A stretch of DNA of 64,000 bases from Methylobacterium terrae (GTDB taxonomy: Bacteria; Pseudomonadota; Alphaproteobacteria; Rhizobiales; Beijerinckiaceae). Shown here in pieces: positions 52,516 through 60,860 of the stretch; position 1 is the stretch's first letter; each line of letters starts with the position of its first letter. The position numbers were made by a program, and so were the translations under genes. The stretch spans positions 3,496,001 to 3,560,000 of the forward strand of contig NZ_CP029553.1 in NCBI RefSeq assembly GCF_003173755.1. Reading direction: 5' to 3'. A model generated the notes under the pieces. It was not told where the DNA came from, ran no database searches, and saw nothing but the letters and a program-made list of their open reading frames with translations.

Positions 52516-53229
52516 TCACCCCGCCCGCCGGGCGATCCAGGCGCCCCAGAACAGGCTGGAGAAGAACCGCAGCGGGGCTTCGAAGCCGCCGTCGCGGAGC
52601 AGATCGGCCACCGCCTGCTCCGAATGCGGCGGGTCCGCCCCCTGCAGGATCTTCGCCCGCTTGGCCTCGACCTCGTCCGGTCCGGCACCCTGCTGGCGCC
52701 AGCGCTCGCCCCAGGCGGCGAGGAGCAGCGGCTGGCTCGCATAGGCCTGGTGGTTGCCGGCGAGGATCAGCGGCGCGCCCGGGCGCAGGCGCCGGGCGAT
52801 GTCCCGCAGGATCGCCCGCTTGGCCTCGTCGCCCGGCAGGTGGTGGAGGACGCCGATCAGGGTCGCGGCGTCGAAGTCGTCCGCCTCCGGCAGGTCGGCG
52901 ACGGTGCCGGGCACCACCTCCGTCCGCGCGTCGAGCCCGCTCTCCTCCAGACGGGCGCGGGCGAGCGCCAGCATCGGCGCGGAGGGATCGACGGCGGTGA
53001 AGCGCCAGTTGGGCTCGAGCGCCGCGGCGGTCACGACCTCCCTGGCGCCCCCGCCCGCCCCGGCCACCAGGACGCGCGCCTCCCGGCCCGGACCGAGGGC
53101 GGCGGCCAGCATGCAGGCGGCGAGCTCGTGGCAGGCCTCGTAGCCGGCGAGCGCGATGCGGCTCTGCCGTTCGTATTCCCCGGCGCGGGAGGCGTCGAAC
53201 TTCTGGGCGGATTCGGGCGCGGCGGTCAC
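52516..53229 (-). CDS. Class I SAM-dependent methyltransferase
   Basis: A 237-residue protein with a Rossmann-like methyltransferase core: SAM motif 'VLVAGAGGGAREVVTAA' (residues about 47-63), an acidic strand end 'FTAVDPSAPML', motif 'DFDAATLIGVLHHLPGDEAKRAILRDIARRLRPGAPLILAG'. The target is unknown. A GTG start at 53229 gives a natural N-terminus (MTAAPESAQKFD), and longer starts add a Pro/Arg-rich stretch that is probably untranslated. It is convergent with the MHS transporter. Confidence 0.88.
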   Translation of the reverse strand: MTAAPESAQKFDASRAGEYERQSRIALAGYEACHELAACMLAAALGPGREARVLVAGAGGGAREVVTAAALEPNWRFTAVDPSAPMLALARARLEESGLDARTEVVPGTVADLPEADDFDAATLIGVLHHLPGDEAKRAILRDIARRLRPGAPLILAGNHQAYASQPLLLAAWGERWRQQGAGPDEVEAKRAKILQGADPPHSEQAVADLLRDGGFEAPLRFFSSLFWGAWIARRAG

Positions 53230-53306
53230 GGCGTTCGGCTCCGGTCGTGGAGAGCGGGCCCGCGAGTTGGACCCGACCGGCGCCGCCGCGCAAGGGAGCG
53301 GCGCCG

Positions 53307-53444
53307 TCAGGCCTCCGGATGCCGCTCGCGCCAGCGCGGGCCGGGGCCGCGCATGTAGTGCAGCTCGGGGCGGTAGGGATCCATGAACTCCGCGACGAGG
53401 TCCCGCCAACGCTGGGTGAGGCGTCCGACGAAAGCCATCAGCAT
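53307..53444 (-). CDS. Small hypothetical protein (45 aa)
   Basis: A 45-residue ORF with a textbook AGGAGG seven bases before its ATG at 53444. The sequence MLMAFVGRLTQRWRDLVAEF then 'MDPYRPELHYMRGPGPRWRERHP' is basic and soluble, with an amphipathic helix at the N-terminus. It lies upstream of the methyltransferase on the same strand (77-bp gap). Function unknown. The ribosome-binding site is the main support. Confidence 0.72.
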   Translation of the reverse strand: MLMAFVGRLTQRWRDLVAEFMDPYRPELHYMRGPGPRWRERHPEA

Positions 53445-53592
53445 GGAACCGTCCTCCTGCGCGCGATCGATCCGCAATCGAGCCTGGCAGGGATCGTGCC
53501 GAGGGTTCGTTGCGAAACTCTTGCGTTGCGAAACTCTTGCCGGGCAGGCTGGTCCGGAGCTTTGGCGAGAGTGCGACCACGCCGTGGAGGTG

Positions 53593-53739
53593 TTAGGGCA
53601 GGATCCCGGCGAACGTCAGCCCGCCCGCGGCGATCACCGCCAGCACCACGCCCCAGAGGTCGAGGGGCATCGCGGCCCACCAGGCGGTGCTCTCGGCCCG
53701 CGGCAGCGACGCGTCCGGTGCGCGTGCGAGGTCGTGCAT
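53593..53739 (-). CDS. Short single-pass membrane protein (48 aa)
   Basis: A 48-residue ORF. A charged, Ala/Arg-containing N-terminus is followed by 'DLWGVVLAVIAAGGLTFAGILP', a strong transmembrane helix. GAGGGAGAC precedes the ATG at 53739 at good distance, which decides against a longer 66-codon frame. It resembles the 40-residue ORF at 37305 in layout. Function unknown. Confidence 0.6.
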   Translation of the reverse strand: MHDLARAPDASLPRAESTAWWAAMPLDLWGVVLAVIAAGGLTFAGILP

Positions 53740-54037
53740 GGGTGTCTCCCTCGAAGGGCTCGCATCCTCCGGGCGCCCGTCTGGTGCGGGCATCCCTGCC
53801 TCACCCTACAGCACGACGCCTCGACCCGCAGCAGGAAGGACGGAAAACGGTCAGACGGTGGCGCTCAAAGATGCGTCGTCGCTGCGGGGTTGCCTGCGAG
53901 GTAGGCACGGATGGCGGATGCCCACTGGAACCGTCCCGGCCGCAACGGCCCTTGCGCCGGACGCGCTTGTCGAGCCGCCCCCCTCCGTGCTCCGCTGCCG
54001 CGACGCTCTTCCAGGAATGCCCGGCCAGGACCGCCCG

Positions 54038-55477
54038 ATGCCCTCACCCGATCTCGTCATGATGCGCGCCACCGACCTCGCGCGGGCGATCCGCGACCGG
54101 GCCGTCTCCGCCCGCGAGGTGATGCAGGCCCATCTCGACCAGATCGCCCGCCACAACCCGGCGGTGACCGCGATCGTCTCGCTGCGCGATCCCGACCTCC
54201 TCCTCGCCGAGGCCGACGCGGCCGACCGCGAGCTGAAGGAGCGCGGCCCGCGCGGGCCTCTCCACGGCCTGCCGCACGCGGTGAAGGACCTCTCGGCCAC
54301 CGCCGGGATCCGCACCACGCAAGGCTCCCCGCTCTTCCGCGACACCGTGCCGGAGGTCGACGCGATCCACGTCGCGCGGCTGAGGAGCGCCGGCGCGATC
54401 CTGATCGGCAAGACCAACGTCCCGGAATTCGGCCTCGGCTCGCACAGCACCAACCCGGTCTTCGGCGTGACGCGCAACGCCTACGACCCTGCGAAATCCG
54501 GCGGCGGCTCGAGCGGCGGGGCCGGGGTGGCGCTGGCCCTGCGCATGGTGCCGCTCGCCGACGGCAGCGACCACGGCGGCTCGCTGCGCAACCCGGCCGC
54601 CTGGAACAACGTGCTGGGCCTGCGCCCCGCCGCCGGCCGGGTGCCGGGCAACACCGACGAGGTCTTCCTGCCCCAGCTCGGCGTGATCGGGCCGATGGCG
54701 CGCTGCACCGCGGATCTCGGCCTGCTGCTCTCGGTCCAGGCCGGCTACGACCCGCGCACGCCGAACGCCATCCGCCAGGACCCCGCCGCCTTCGCCGCGC
54801 CCCGCCCGCGGGACATCAAGGGCCTGCGCATCGGCTGGATCGGGGATTTCGGCGGCCATCTGCCGTTCGAGCCCGGCGTGCTCGACCTGTGCGAGGCCGG
54901 CCTCAAGACCTTCGCCGACCACGGCGCGACGGTCGAGCCGGTGCTGCCCGCCTTCGACCCGGAGGCGATCTGGCGCGCCTGGGTGAGCTTACGCCACGGG
55001 CTCACGGGCGCCACCCTCGCCGCCCCTTGGCGCGACCCGGGAAAGCGCGCTCAGATGAAGCCGGAGGCGGTCTGGGAGGTCGAGCAGGGCCAGAGGCTCT
55101 CGGCCTTCGACCTGCACGCCGCCAGCGTCACCCGCAGCGCCTGGTACGCTTGCGTGCGCGGGCTGTTCGAGCGCTTCGACGTGCTGGCGCTGCCCGCCGC
55201 CCAGGTCTTCCCGTTCGATGCCGGGGAGACCTGGCCCCGCCACATCGCCGGTCGTCCGATGGACAGCTATCACCGCTGGATGGAGGTGGTGGTGCCGGGC
55301 ACGATGTCGGGCTGCCCGGTGATCAGCCTGCCGGTCGGCTTCAACCCGGCCGGCCTGCCGATGGGCCTCCAGCTCATCGCCCCGAACCAGGACGAGGCCG
55401 GCCTCCTCGGCCTCGCGGCGGCCTACGAGGCCGTGACGGGCTTCGACCGCACCCTGCCGCCGGCCCTGCGCGCGTGA
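54038..55477 (+). CDS. Amidase (amidase-signature family)
   Basis: A 479-residue hydrolase with the Ser-cisSer-Lys triad: Lys83 in HAVKDLS, Ser158 in GGGSSGG and Ser182 in DHGGSLRNPA; the 24-residue gap between the serines equals that in fatty-acid amide hydrolase. The substrate is unassigned (nitrile-derived amides, aryl amides or N-carbamoyl compounds fit the family). The ATG at 54038 follows AGGACCG; an ATG seven codons earlier also fits. It precedes the PQQ-type dehydrogenase gene by 122 bp. The 298 bp upstream of it hold no supportable gene. Confidence 0.92.
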   Translation: MPSPDLVMMRATDLARAIRDRAVSAREVMQAHLDQIARHNPAVTAIVSLRDPDLLLAEADAADRELKERGPRGPLHGLPHAVKDLSATAGIRTTQGSPLFRDTVPEVDAIHVARLRSAGAILIGKTNVPEFGLGSHSTNPVFGVTRNAYDPAKSGGGSSGGAGVALALRMVPLADGSDHGGSLRNPAAWNNVLGLRPAAGRVPGNTDEVFLPQLGVIGPMARCTADLGLLLSVQAGYDPRTPNAIRQDPAAFAAPRPRDIKGLRIGWIGDFGGHLPFEPGVLDLCEAGLKTFADHGATVEPVLPAFDPEAIWRAWVSLRHGLTGATLAAPWRDPGKRAQMKPEAVWEVEQGQRLSAFDLHAASVTRSAWYACVRGLFERFDVLALPAAQVFPFDAGETWPRHIAGRPMDSYHRWMEVVVPGTMSGCPVISLPVGFNPAGLPMGLQLIAPNQDEAGLLGLAAAYEAVTGFDRTLPPALRA

Positions 55478-55599
55478 CCGGCGTCGCCCGGGCGGGATAG
55501 GCTGCCTGCTCCGCTTGCCGCTGGCAGAGCCTGCCGCCATACATGGCGAGCAACAAGGTCGGCCACGCCCCAAAGGGCCGACCCCCGGAGGAGACCCTG

Positions 55600-56889
55600 A
55601 TGAAGCCCTTCCTGATGGCGGCTCTCGCCGCCGGCGTGTCCTTCGCGAGCCTCTCCCTGGCGGGCGCCGCCCTCGCGCAGGACCCGACCGCCGGCGACAC
55701 CAAGGCCAAGGTCGACAACCTCGAGAAGCTCGGCAGCTTCAAGCAGACCGGCGTCGCCGAGCCGGCGCCGATCCCGCAGACCGGCCGGCGCGCCGACGCG
55801 ATCAACCGCACGCTGCAGAAGATCAAGGTGCCGGACGGCTTCAAGATCGATCTCTACGCCGTGGTGCCGGATGCCCGCGCCATGGCGGTCGGCCCGAATG
55901 CCGGCGTGGTCTTCGTCGGCACCCGCAAGTCCAAGGTCTACACCGTCACCGACCGCGACAAGGACCGCGTCGCCGACGAGGTGAAGGTCTACGCGCCCGG
56001 CGTCGACTTCAAGATCCCCAACGCCGTCTGCTTCTCCCGCGACGGCGTGCTCACCATCGTCGAGCAGAACCGCGTGCTGGCCTTCCCGGCGGCCGAGTTC
56101 TTCTACGAGGGCACGGACGGCCCGGCGGTCGTCGTGGTCAAGCAGGGCGAGCTGATCCCGCCGGCCGAGGAGAGCTACAACCACACCGCCCGGATCTGCC
56201 GCATCGGGCCGGACGGCAAGCTCTACGTCTCGCTCGGCCAGCCCTACAACGTGCCGCCGAAGGACAAGGCCGACCTCTACGCCAAGACCGGCATCGGCGG
56301 CATCATCCGCATGGACGCCGACGGCAAGAACCGGGAGGTCTACGCCACCGGCATCCGCAACTCGGTCGGCATGGACTTCGCCCCCGACAAGACCCTCTGG
56401 TTCACCGACAACCAGGTCGACGGCATGGGCGACGACCAGCCGCCGGGCGAGCTGAACCAGATCACGAAGCCGGGTCAGAACTTCGGCTTCCCGTGGTACG
56501 GCGGCGGCGGCGTCCGCACCGTCGAGTACAAGGACGACAAGGTCCCGGCCGACGTCGTCGCCCCGAAGGCGGAACTGCCGCCCCACGCCGCCGATCTCGG
56601 CATGATCGTCTACAAGGGCAAGTCGTTCCCCGAGAAGTACCGCGGCGGCATCTTCACCGCCGAGCACGGCTCCTGGAACCGCACCACGCCGATCGGCGCC
56701 CGGGTGATGTTCGTGCCGGTCAACAAGGACGGCACCGCCGGCAAGCCCGAGCCCTTCGCCGAGGGCTGGCTGACCGAGGGCGGCGAGTATCTCGGCCGCC
56801 CGGTCGACGTCGCGACCCTGCCCGACGGCTCGCTGCTCGTCTCCGACGACACGGCCGGCGCGATCTACCGCATCTCCTACGAGAAGTAG
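55600..56889 (+). CDS. Soluble PQQ-type sugar/sorbosone dehydrogenase, exported
   Basis: A 429-residue protein with a Sec signal peptide (MKPFLMAALAAGVSFASLSLAGAALAQ) and a six-bladed propeller of the GSDH/sorbosone-dehydrogenase type. Landmarks are 'VPDGFKIDLYAVVPDARAMAVGP', 'GIGGIIRMDADGKNREVYATGIRNSVGMDF' and 'GSWNRTTPIGARV'. It would oxidise an alcohol or sugar in the periplasm with PQQ. The ATG at 55600 follows GGAGGAGACC; an earlier ATG at 55543 would spoil the signal peptide. A cytochrome c gene follows after 54 bp, the expected electron acceptor. PQQ binding is inferred from family. Confidence 0.88.
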   Translation: MKPFLMAALAAGVSFASLSLAGAALAQDPTAGDTKAKVDNLEKLGSFKQTGVAEPAPIPQTGRRADAINRTLQKIKVPDGFKIDLYAVVPDARAMAVGPNAGVVFVGTRKSKVYTVTDRDKDRVADEVKVYAPGVDFKIPNAVCFSRDGVLTIVEQNRVLAFPAAEFFYEGTDGPAVVVVKQGELIPPAEESYNHTARICRIGPDGKLYVSLGQPYNVPPKDKADLYAKTGIGGIIRMDADGKNREVYATGIRNSVGMDFAPDKTLWFTDNQVDGMGDDQPPGELNQITKPGQNFGFPWYGGGGVRTVEYKDDKVPADVVAPKAELPPHAADLGMIVYKGKSFPEKYRGGIFTAEHGSWNRTTPIGARVMFVPVNKDGTAGKPEPFAEGWLTEGGEYLGRPVDVATLPDGSLLVSDDTAGAIYRISYEK

Positions 56890-56943
56890 GCCTTTCGGAG
56901 GGGGCGGCCGGTGGCCGCCCCCTCCTCTCGCAAGGAGACGCCC

Positions 56944-57261
56944 ATGACCCGCTCCCTCGCCCTCCTGCTGCTCCTCGCCGCGACCGCGCCCGCCGCCGCC
57001 GGGGACGCCAAGGCCGGCCGGGCCAAGGCGGTCGGCTGCCAGGCCTGCCACGGCCTCGACGGCCTCTCGAAGCTCCCCGACGCGCCGAACCTCGCCGGCC
57101 AGGTCGAGCCCTACCTCGTCAAGGCGCTGACCGAGTTCCGCAACGGGACGCGCAAGAACGAGGTCATGTCGGTGGCGGCTGCCGACCTGTCGGACGCCGA
57201 TATCGCGAATCTGGCGGCGTATTACAGCGGGATCCAGATCGACGTGATCCCGCCCGGGTAG
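56944..57261 (+). CDS. Class I cytochrome c (c553/c4-like), exported
   Basis: A 105-residue single-haem cytochrome with a Sec signal (residues 1-20) and the haem motif CQACH at 32-36. The axial Met is likely Met75 in NEVMS, followed by 'LSDADIANLAAYYSG', the C-terminal helix of class I cytochromes. It lies downstream of the PQQ-type dehydrogenase with its own ribosome-binding site (AAGGAGACG), and the pair probably forms one electron-transfer unit to the oxidase. Confidence 0.93.
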   Translation: MTRSLALLLLLAATAPAAAGDAKAGRAKAVGCQACHGLDGLSKLPDAPNLAGQVEPYLVKALTEFRNGTRKNEVMSVAAADLSDADIANLAAYYSGIQIDVIPPG

Positions 57262-57532
57262 CGTTAGCTCAATTCTGCACTCTTGATTGTCGGAATTATA
57301 TGATGAAGTTTAATCTTTTCGTTTCAAGATATATCAGTTTTGTTATCATTATATTAAATAAGCATATTTGCCATGTCCTATGATTGCAGCTTGCAGATAT
57401 TTGCAAACATCATTTATAATTTTTATTATTGATGAATATTGCGACGCACATGACCAAATCCCTTGTGTAGGTTGATTCATTCTTAACATCTGCCTTATGT
57501 TGTCGATGCTCGGGTGCTCGCGGTAGGAAACC
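57262..57532. other. AT-rich intergenic island
   Basis: 271 bp that are strikingly AT-rich next to GC-rich genes on the left, with long T and A runs between 57295 and 57430. No gene is seen. It likely contains the promoter of the orphan gene at 57533 and may end cytochrome transcription, though no clean stem-loop was found. Confidence 0.6.
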
Positions 57533-57994
57533 ATGCCTTCAAACGGTACTAACAGCACGATCGGAGGTGGTGGATCTGGTTGGAAAATTACAGCGTTCAT
57601 CAGCGCTCTGGCTGGTTTCGTGACTGCTATAGGGACACTAATCGTCGCTTATGTCGGCGCGCAGCAAAGATTCGCGGAGCTTCTGTTTCCCGAAAAACGG
57701 GTCTCTGGGTTATTTAAAGAATTACAGCTTCAAAATAAAAAGTTCGATCAAGTCAAATTTTTCCCAACACTGGATGACACGTGTCGAAATTTGCAAGTGC
57801 GATGGATCACTATAAGACAAAATGCATCAAGCGCCATTATGAATAAAGACATTACAAAACAATTTGATGAGGCAGAAAATGAGATGGAGCGAGCAGGGCG
57901 TTTTCGAATGCTTGCGCAGATATTCATAAACTCCTCCGATATTAATGAGGCGCGCAACTTGGCAGCACAAAAGGGATGTCTCGATCCAAACTAG
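57533..57994 (+). CDS. Orphan membrane-anchored protein in an AT-rich island
   Basis: A 153-residue protein. A Gly/Ser-rich head (NGTNSTIGGGGSG) leads to one hydrophobic segment 'ITAFISALAGFVTAIGTLIVAYVG' (residues about 19-42), then a charged, helical cytoplasmic or periplasmic domain with 'FDQVKFFPTLDDTCRNLQVRWITIRQNA' and a coiled-coil-like 'DITKQFDEAENEMERAGRFRMLAQIF'. No family is recognised. Base and codon use (many AAA, ATT and AAT) differ from all flanking genes, so recent acquisition is likely. GGTAGGAAACC precedes the ATG. Confidence 0.65.
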   Translation: MPSNGTNSTIGGGGSGWKITAFISALAGFVTAIGTLIVAYVGAQQRFAELLFPEKRVSGLFKELQLQNKKFDQVKFFPTLDDTCRNLQVRWITIRQNASSAIMNKDITKQFDEAENEMERAGRFRMLAQIFINSSDINEARNLAAQKGCLDPN

Positions 57995-58388
57995 CACAAT
58001 CAAAGTAATGGTTATAATTATATATACACTTGATCGTCCATAAGCGCTGTCTATAAATTGATCTTGAAGGGCGTCGGCGTGTCGCCGTGTCGAATGCCGG
58101 GGAGGCCCATCAAGCCGGTTGCTGACGCAACCACACCGGTGACAGGCAACCCGCCCATCGATGCCGCGCCGCCACAAGCCTGGCCATAACTGCCCGGGGC
58201 CGGCGGCGGCCGGGTAGCCGGGCCGGGGTCGGATGCGCTAGTCTGGGCTCCCGCGCCCGGGAGGTCCGCAACCCGATGCCGATACCGTTGAGCCGCACCC
58301 GGCCCGCCGTGTCCGCACGGGCCACATCTCCCCGGACCGAATGGTCCGCCCGGACCGCCGTGTCCGCCCGGACCGCCGTGTCCGCCGG
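57995..58388. other. Intergenic region before the glycosyltransferase operon
   Basis: 394 bp without a supportable gene. The first 90 bp are AT-rich and belong to the island of the orphan gene; the rest is GC-rich. Its last 56 bp hold the 18-bp tandem repeats described separately. The promoter of the glycosyltransferase operon should lie here. Confidence 0.55.
58333..58386. repeat. Three 18-bp tandem repeats before a glycosyltransferase
   Basis: Three units CGGACC-N6-GTCCGCC-like, starting at 58333, 58351 and 58369 (the last two identical), end 2 bp before the ATG at 58389. Each unit is itself an inverted repeat (GGAC...GTCC), so it could form three small hairpins or bind a dimeric protein. 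In frame with the gene they would encode R-P-D-R-R-V repeats if an upstream GTG at 58341 were the start. Confidence 0.7.
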
Positions 58389-59588
58389 ATGAGATTCGTC
58401 GCCCCCGGGCCCGGCGGTTCTCCGCAGCGGGTGCTGATCTACTCGCACGACACGTTCGGGCTCGGCCACCTGCGCCGGGCGCGGGCGATCGCGCACGCGC
58501 TGGTGGCGGAGGCGCCGGAGCGGCGGGTGGTGATCCTGTCCGGCTCGCCGGTGAGCCACGCCTTCCGCTTCGCCTCCGGGGTGACCTGCCGGCGCCTGCC
58601 GGGCGTCACCAAGCTCGCCAGCGGCGAGTACCGGAGCCTCGGCGCCGGCCACCACCTCGACGAGGTCGTGGCGACCCGCGCCGCCCTGATCCGCCACGTC
58701 GCCGAGCGCTTCGACCCCGACCTGTTCCTCGTCGACAAGGAGCCGGCCGGCTTCCACGGCGAGGTGCTGCCGGCGCTCCACCGGCTCAAGGCCCGCGGCT
58801 GCCGGCTGGTGCTGGGCCTGCGCGACGTCCTCGACGACCCGGACCTGCTGGCGCCCGAATGGGAGCGCAAGGGCGCGCTCGCGGTGCTGCCGCTCTACGA
58901 TTCGCTCTGGATCTACGGCCTGGAGCAGATCTACGCGCCCCTCGACGGGCTGGCGCTGCCGGCCGGCATCGCGGATCGCCTGACCTATACCGGCTACCTG
59001 CGCCGCGAGGCGCCCGAGGCCGCGGACGGGGACGAGGCGGCGGAGGAGCCGTTCCTCCTCGTCACCCCGGGCGGCGGCGGCGACGGGGTCGAACTCGTCG
59101 AGGCGGTGGTGCGGGCCTACGAGGCGCAACCCCTGGAGCACCGGGCGCTGGTGGTGTTCGGGCCGTTCTTCCCGGCCGCCGAGCAGGCTGCGCTCGGCGC
59201 CCGCATCGCCGCGCATCCGCGCCTCGCCTCCCTCGACTTCGACGCGCGGCTCGAGCGGCTGATGCGCCGGGCCGCCGGCGTGGTGGCGATGGGGGGCTAC
59301 AACACCTTCTGCGAGATCCTGTCCTTCGACCGCCCGGCCCTGATCCTGCCGCGGGTGCGGCCCCGGCGCGAGCAGCTGATCCGTGCCCGCGCCGCCGCCC
59401 GGCTCGGCCTCGTCGGGGTGATCGAGCCGGGCGCCGACGACGAGACCACCCGCATGGCCGAGGCGCTGGCCGCCCTGCCCCACCGGCCGCCCCCCTCGGC
59501 CCGGCCGATCCCCGGCCTCCTCGACGGCCTGCCGGCGATCCGGCGGCTGGCCGCCGCGGACGCCGCCGCCTGCGTGGCCGCCGAGTAA
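58389..59588 (+). CDS. MurG-like (GT28-type) glycosyltransferase
   Basis: A 399-residue protein with the N-terminal acceptor-domain motif 'YSHDTFGLGHLRRARAIAHAL' (G-x-G-H-x-x-R) and a C-terminal donor domain with 'VVAMGGYNTFCEILSFDRPALILPR', the GGYNT-type stretch of MurG/UGT-like enzymes. It shares its layout with the N-terminal half of the last gene in the operon (61951). Sugar donor and acceptor are unknown. The ATG at 58389 follows CGCCGGATG weakly; starts at 58341 would read through the tandem repeats. Confidence 0.85.
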   Translation: MRFVAPGPGGSPQRVLIYSHDTFGLGHLRRARAIAHALVAEAPERRVVILSGSPVSHAFRFASGVTCRRLPGVTKLASGEYRSLGAGHHLDEVVATRAALIRHVAERFDPDLFLVDKEPAGFHGEVLPALHRLKARGCRLVLGLRDVLDDPDLLAPEWERKGALAVLPLYDSLWIYGLEQIYAPLDGLALPAGIADRLTYTGYLRREAPEAADGDEAAEEPFLLVTPGGGGDGVELVEAVVRAYEAQPLEHRALVVFGPFFPAAEQAALGARIAAHPRLASLDFDARLERLMRRAAGVVAMGGYNTFCEILSFDRPALILPRVRPRREQLIRARAAARLGLVGVIEPGADDETTRMAEALAALPHRPPPSARPIPGLLDGLPAIRRLAAADAAACVAAE

Positions 59589-59600
59589 CCCGACGCTCCC

Positions 59601-60860
59601 ATGCCCCCGCTCCGCATCGCCGTCCTCGTCAAGGGCTATCCGCGCCTGTCCGAGACCTTCATCGCGCAGGAACTCCTGGGGCTCGAGGCGCGCGGCCTCG
59701 ACCTCGCGATCTGGTCGCTGCGGCAGCCGCATGACGGCGCCGTGCATCCGATGCACCGGCAGATCCGCGCGCCCGTCGCGTACCTGCCCGAGTACCTCCA
59801 CCAGGCGCCCCTGCGGGTGCTGCGCGGGGCGCTCGCGGCGCTTCGCCGGCCGGGGCTGTGGTCGCTGCTCAGGCTCGTCCGCTGCGACCTCGCCCGGGAC
59901 TTGTCGCCCAATCGCGGCCGGCGCCTCGGCCAGGCGCTGGTGCTCGCCCGCGAGCTGCCGGCCGACACGGATCACATCCACGTCCACTACCTGCACACGC
60001 CCGCCTCGGTGGCCCGCTACGCGGCCGTGCTCACCGGCCGGAGCTGGAGCGCCTCGGCCCACGCCAAGGACATCTGGACCACGCCGGACTGGGAGCTGGC
60101 CGAGAAGCTCGACGATCCGCGCCTCGCCTTCGCGGTGACCTGCACGGCCGCCGGCGCGGCGCGGCTGCGCGAGGTCTCGGAGCATCCGGGCCGCGTCTCT
60201 CTCGTCTATCATGGCCTCGACCTGTCGCGGTTCCCGGCCGCCCCGGAATCGCGCCCGCCCCGGGACGGGTCGGACCCGGCCGATCCCCTGCGCATCGTCA
60301 CGGTCGGCCGGGCGGTGGCGAAGAAGGGCTTCGACGACCTCCTCGACGCGCTCGCGGCGCTGCCGCCGGACCTGCACTGGCGCCTCGCCCATGTCGGCGG
60401 CGGCGAGGCGCTGAGCGCTCTTCGCGCCAAGGCGGCCGCGCTCGGCCTGTCGCAGCGGGTGATCTTCCTCGGCGCCAAGCCCCAGCCCGAGGTGGTGGCG
60501 CTCCTGCGCGAGGCCGACCTGTTCGTGCTGCCCTCGAAGCGCGCGCCGTCGGGCGACCGGGACGGGCTGCCGAACGTCATCATGGAGGCGGCCTCGCAGG
60601 GGCTCGCGGTCGTCGCCACCGACTTCGCCGGCATCCCGGAATTCCTGCGCGACGGCATCGAGGGCCGGCTGGTGCCGCCCGGCGACTGGGGGGCGCTCTC
60701 GAACGCCGTCAACCTGCTCGCCCGCGACCCCGCCGAGCGCGCCCGCCTGGGCCAGGCGGCGCTCGGGCGCCTGCGGGCGGAGTTCGGCGCCGAGGCCGGG
60801 TTCGACACGGTCGCCCGCCTGCTGGCGGAGGCCGCCCGGCCGGAGCCGGCACCGCGATGA
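59601..60860 (+). CDS. GT4-family glycosyltransferase (GT-B)
   Basis: A 419-residue enzyme. The N-terminal domain 'AVLVKGYPRLSETFIAQELLGLEARGLDLAIWSLRQP' is typical of exopolysaccharide GT4 proteins of the colanic-acid type; the C-terminal donor site has 'VGRAVAKKGFDDLLDAL' and 'FVLPSKRAPSGDRDGLPNVIMEAASQGLAVVATDFAGIPEFLRDG', with the conserved E-x7-E (VIMEAASQGLAVV region). It lies 12 bp after the first gene and overlaps the next by ATGA, so the four genes form one operon. Confidence 0.92.
   Translation: MPPLRIAVLVKGYPRLSETFIAQELLGLEARGLDLAIWSLRQPHDGAVHPMHRQIRAPVAYLPEYLHQAPLRVLRGALAALRRPGLWSLLRLVRCDLARDLSPNRGRRLGQALVLARELPADTDHIHVHYLHTPASVARYAAVLTGRSWSASAHAKDIWTTPDWELAEKLDDPRLAFAVTCTAAGAARLREVSEHPGRVSLVYHGLDLSRFPAAPESRPPRDGSDPADPLRIVTVGRAVAKKGFDDLLDALAALPPDLHWRLAHVGGGEALSALRAKAAALGLSQRVIFLGAKPQPEVVALLREADLFVLPSKRAPSGDRDGLPNVIMEAASQGLAVVATDFAGIPEFLRDGIEGRLVPPGDWGALSNAVNLLARDPAERARLGQAALGRLRAEFGAEAGFDTVARLLAEAARPEPAPR

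Noticed and set aside
57262..57532. Insertion sequence remnant in the AT-rich island
   Set aside because: No transposase fragment or terminal inverted repeats could be found.
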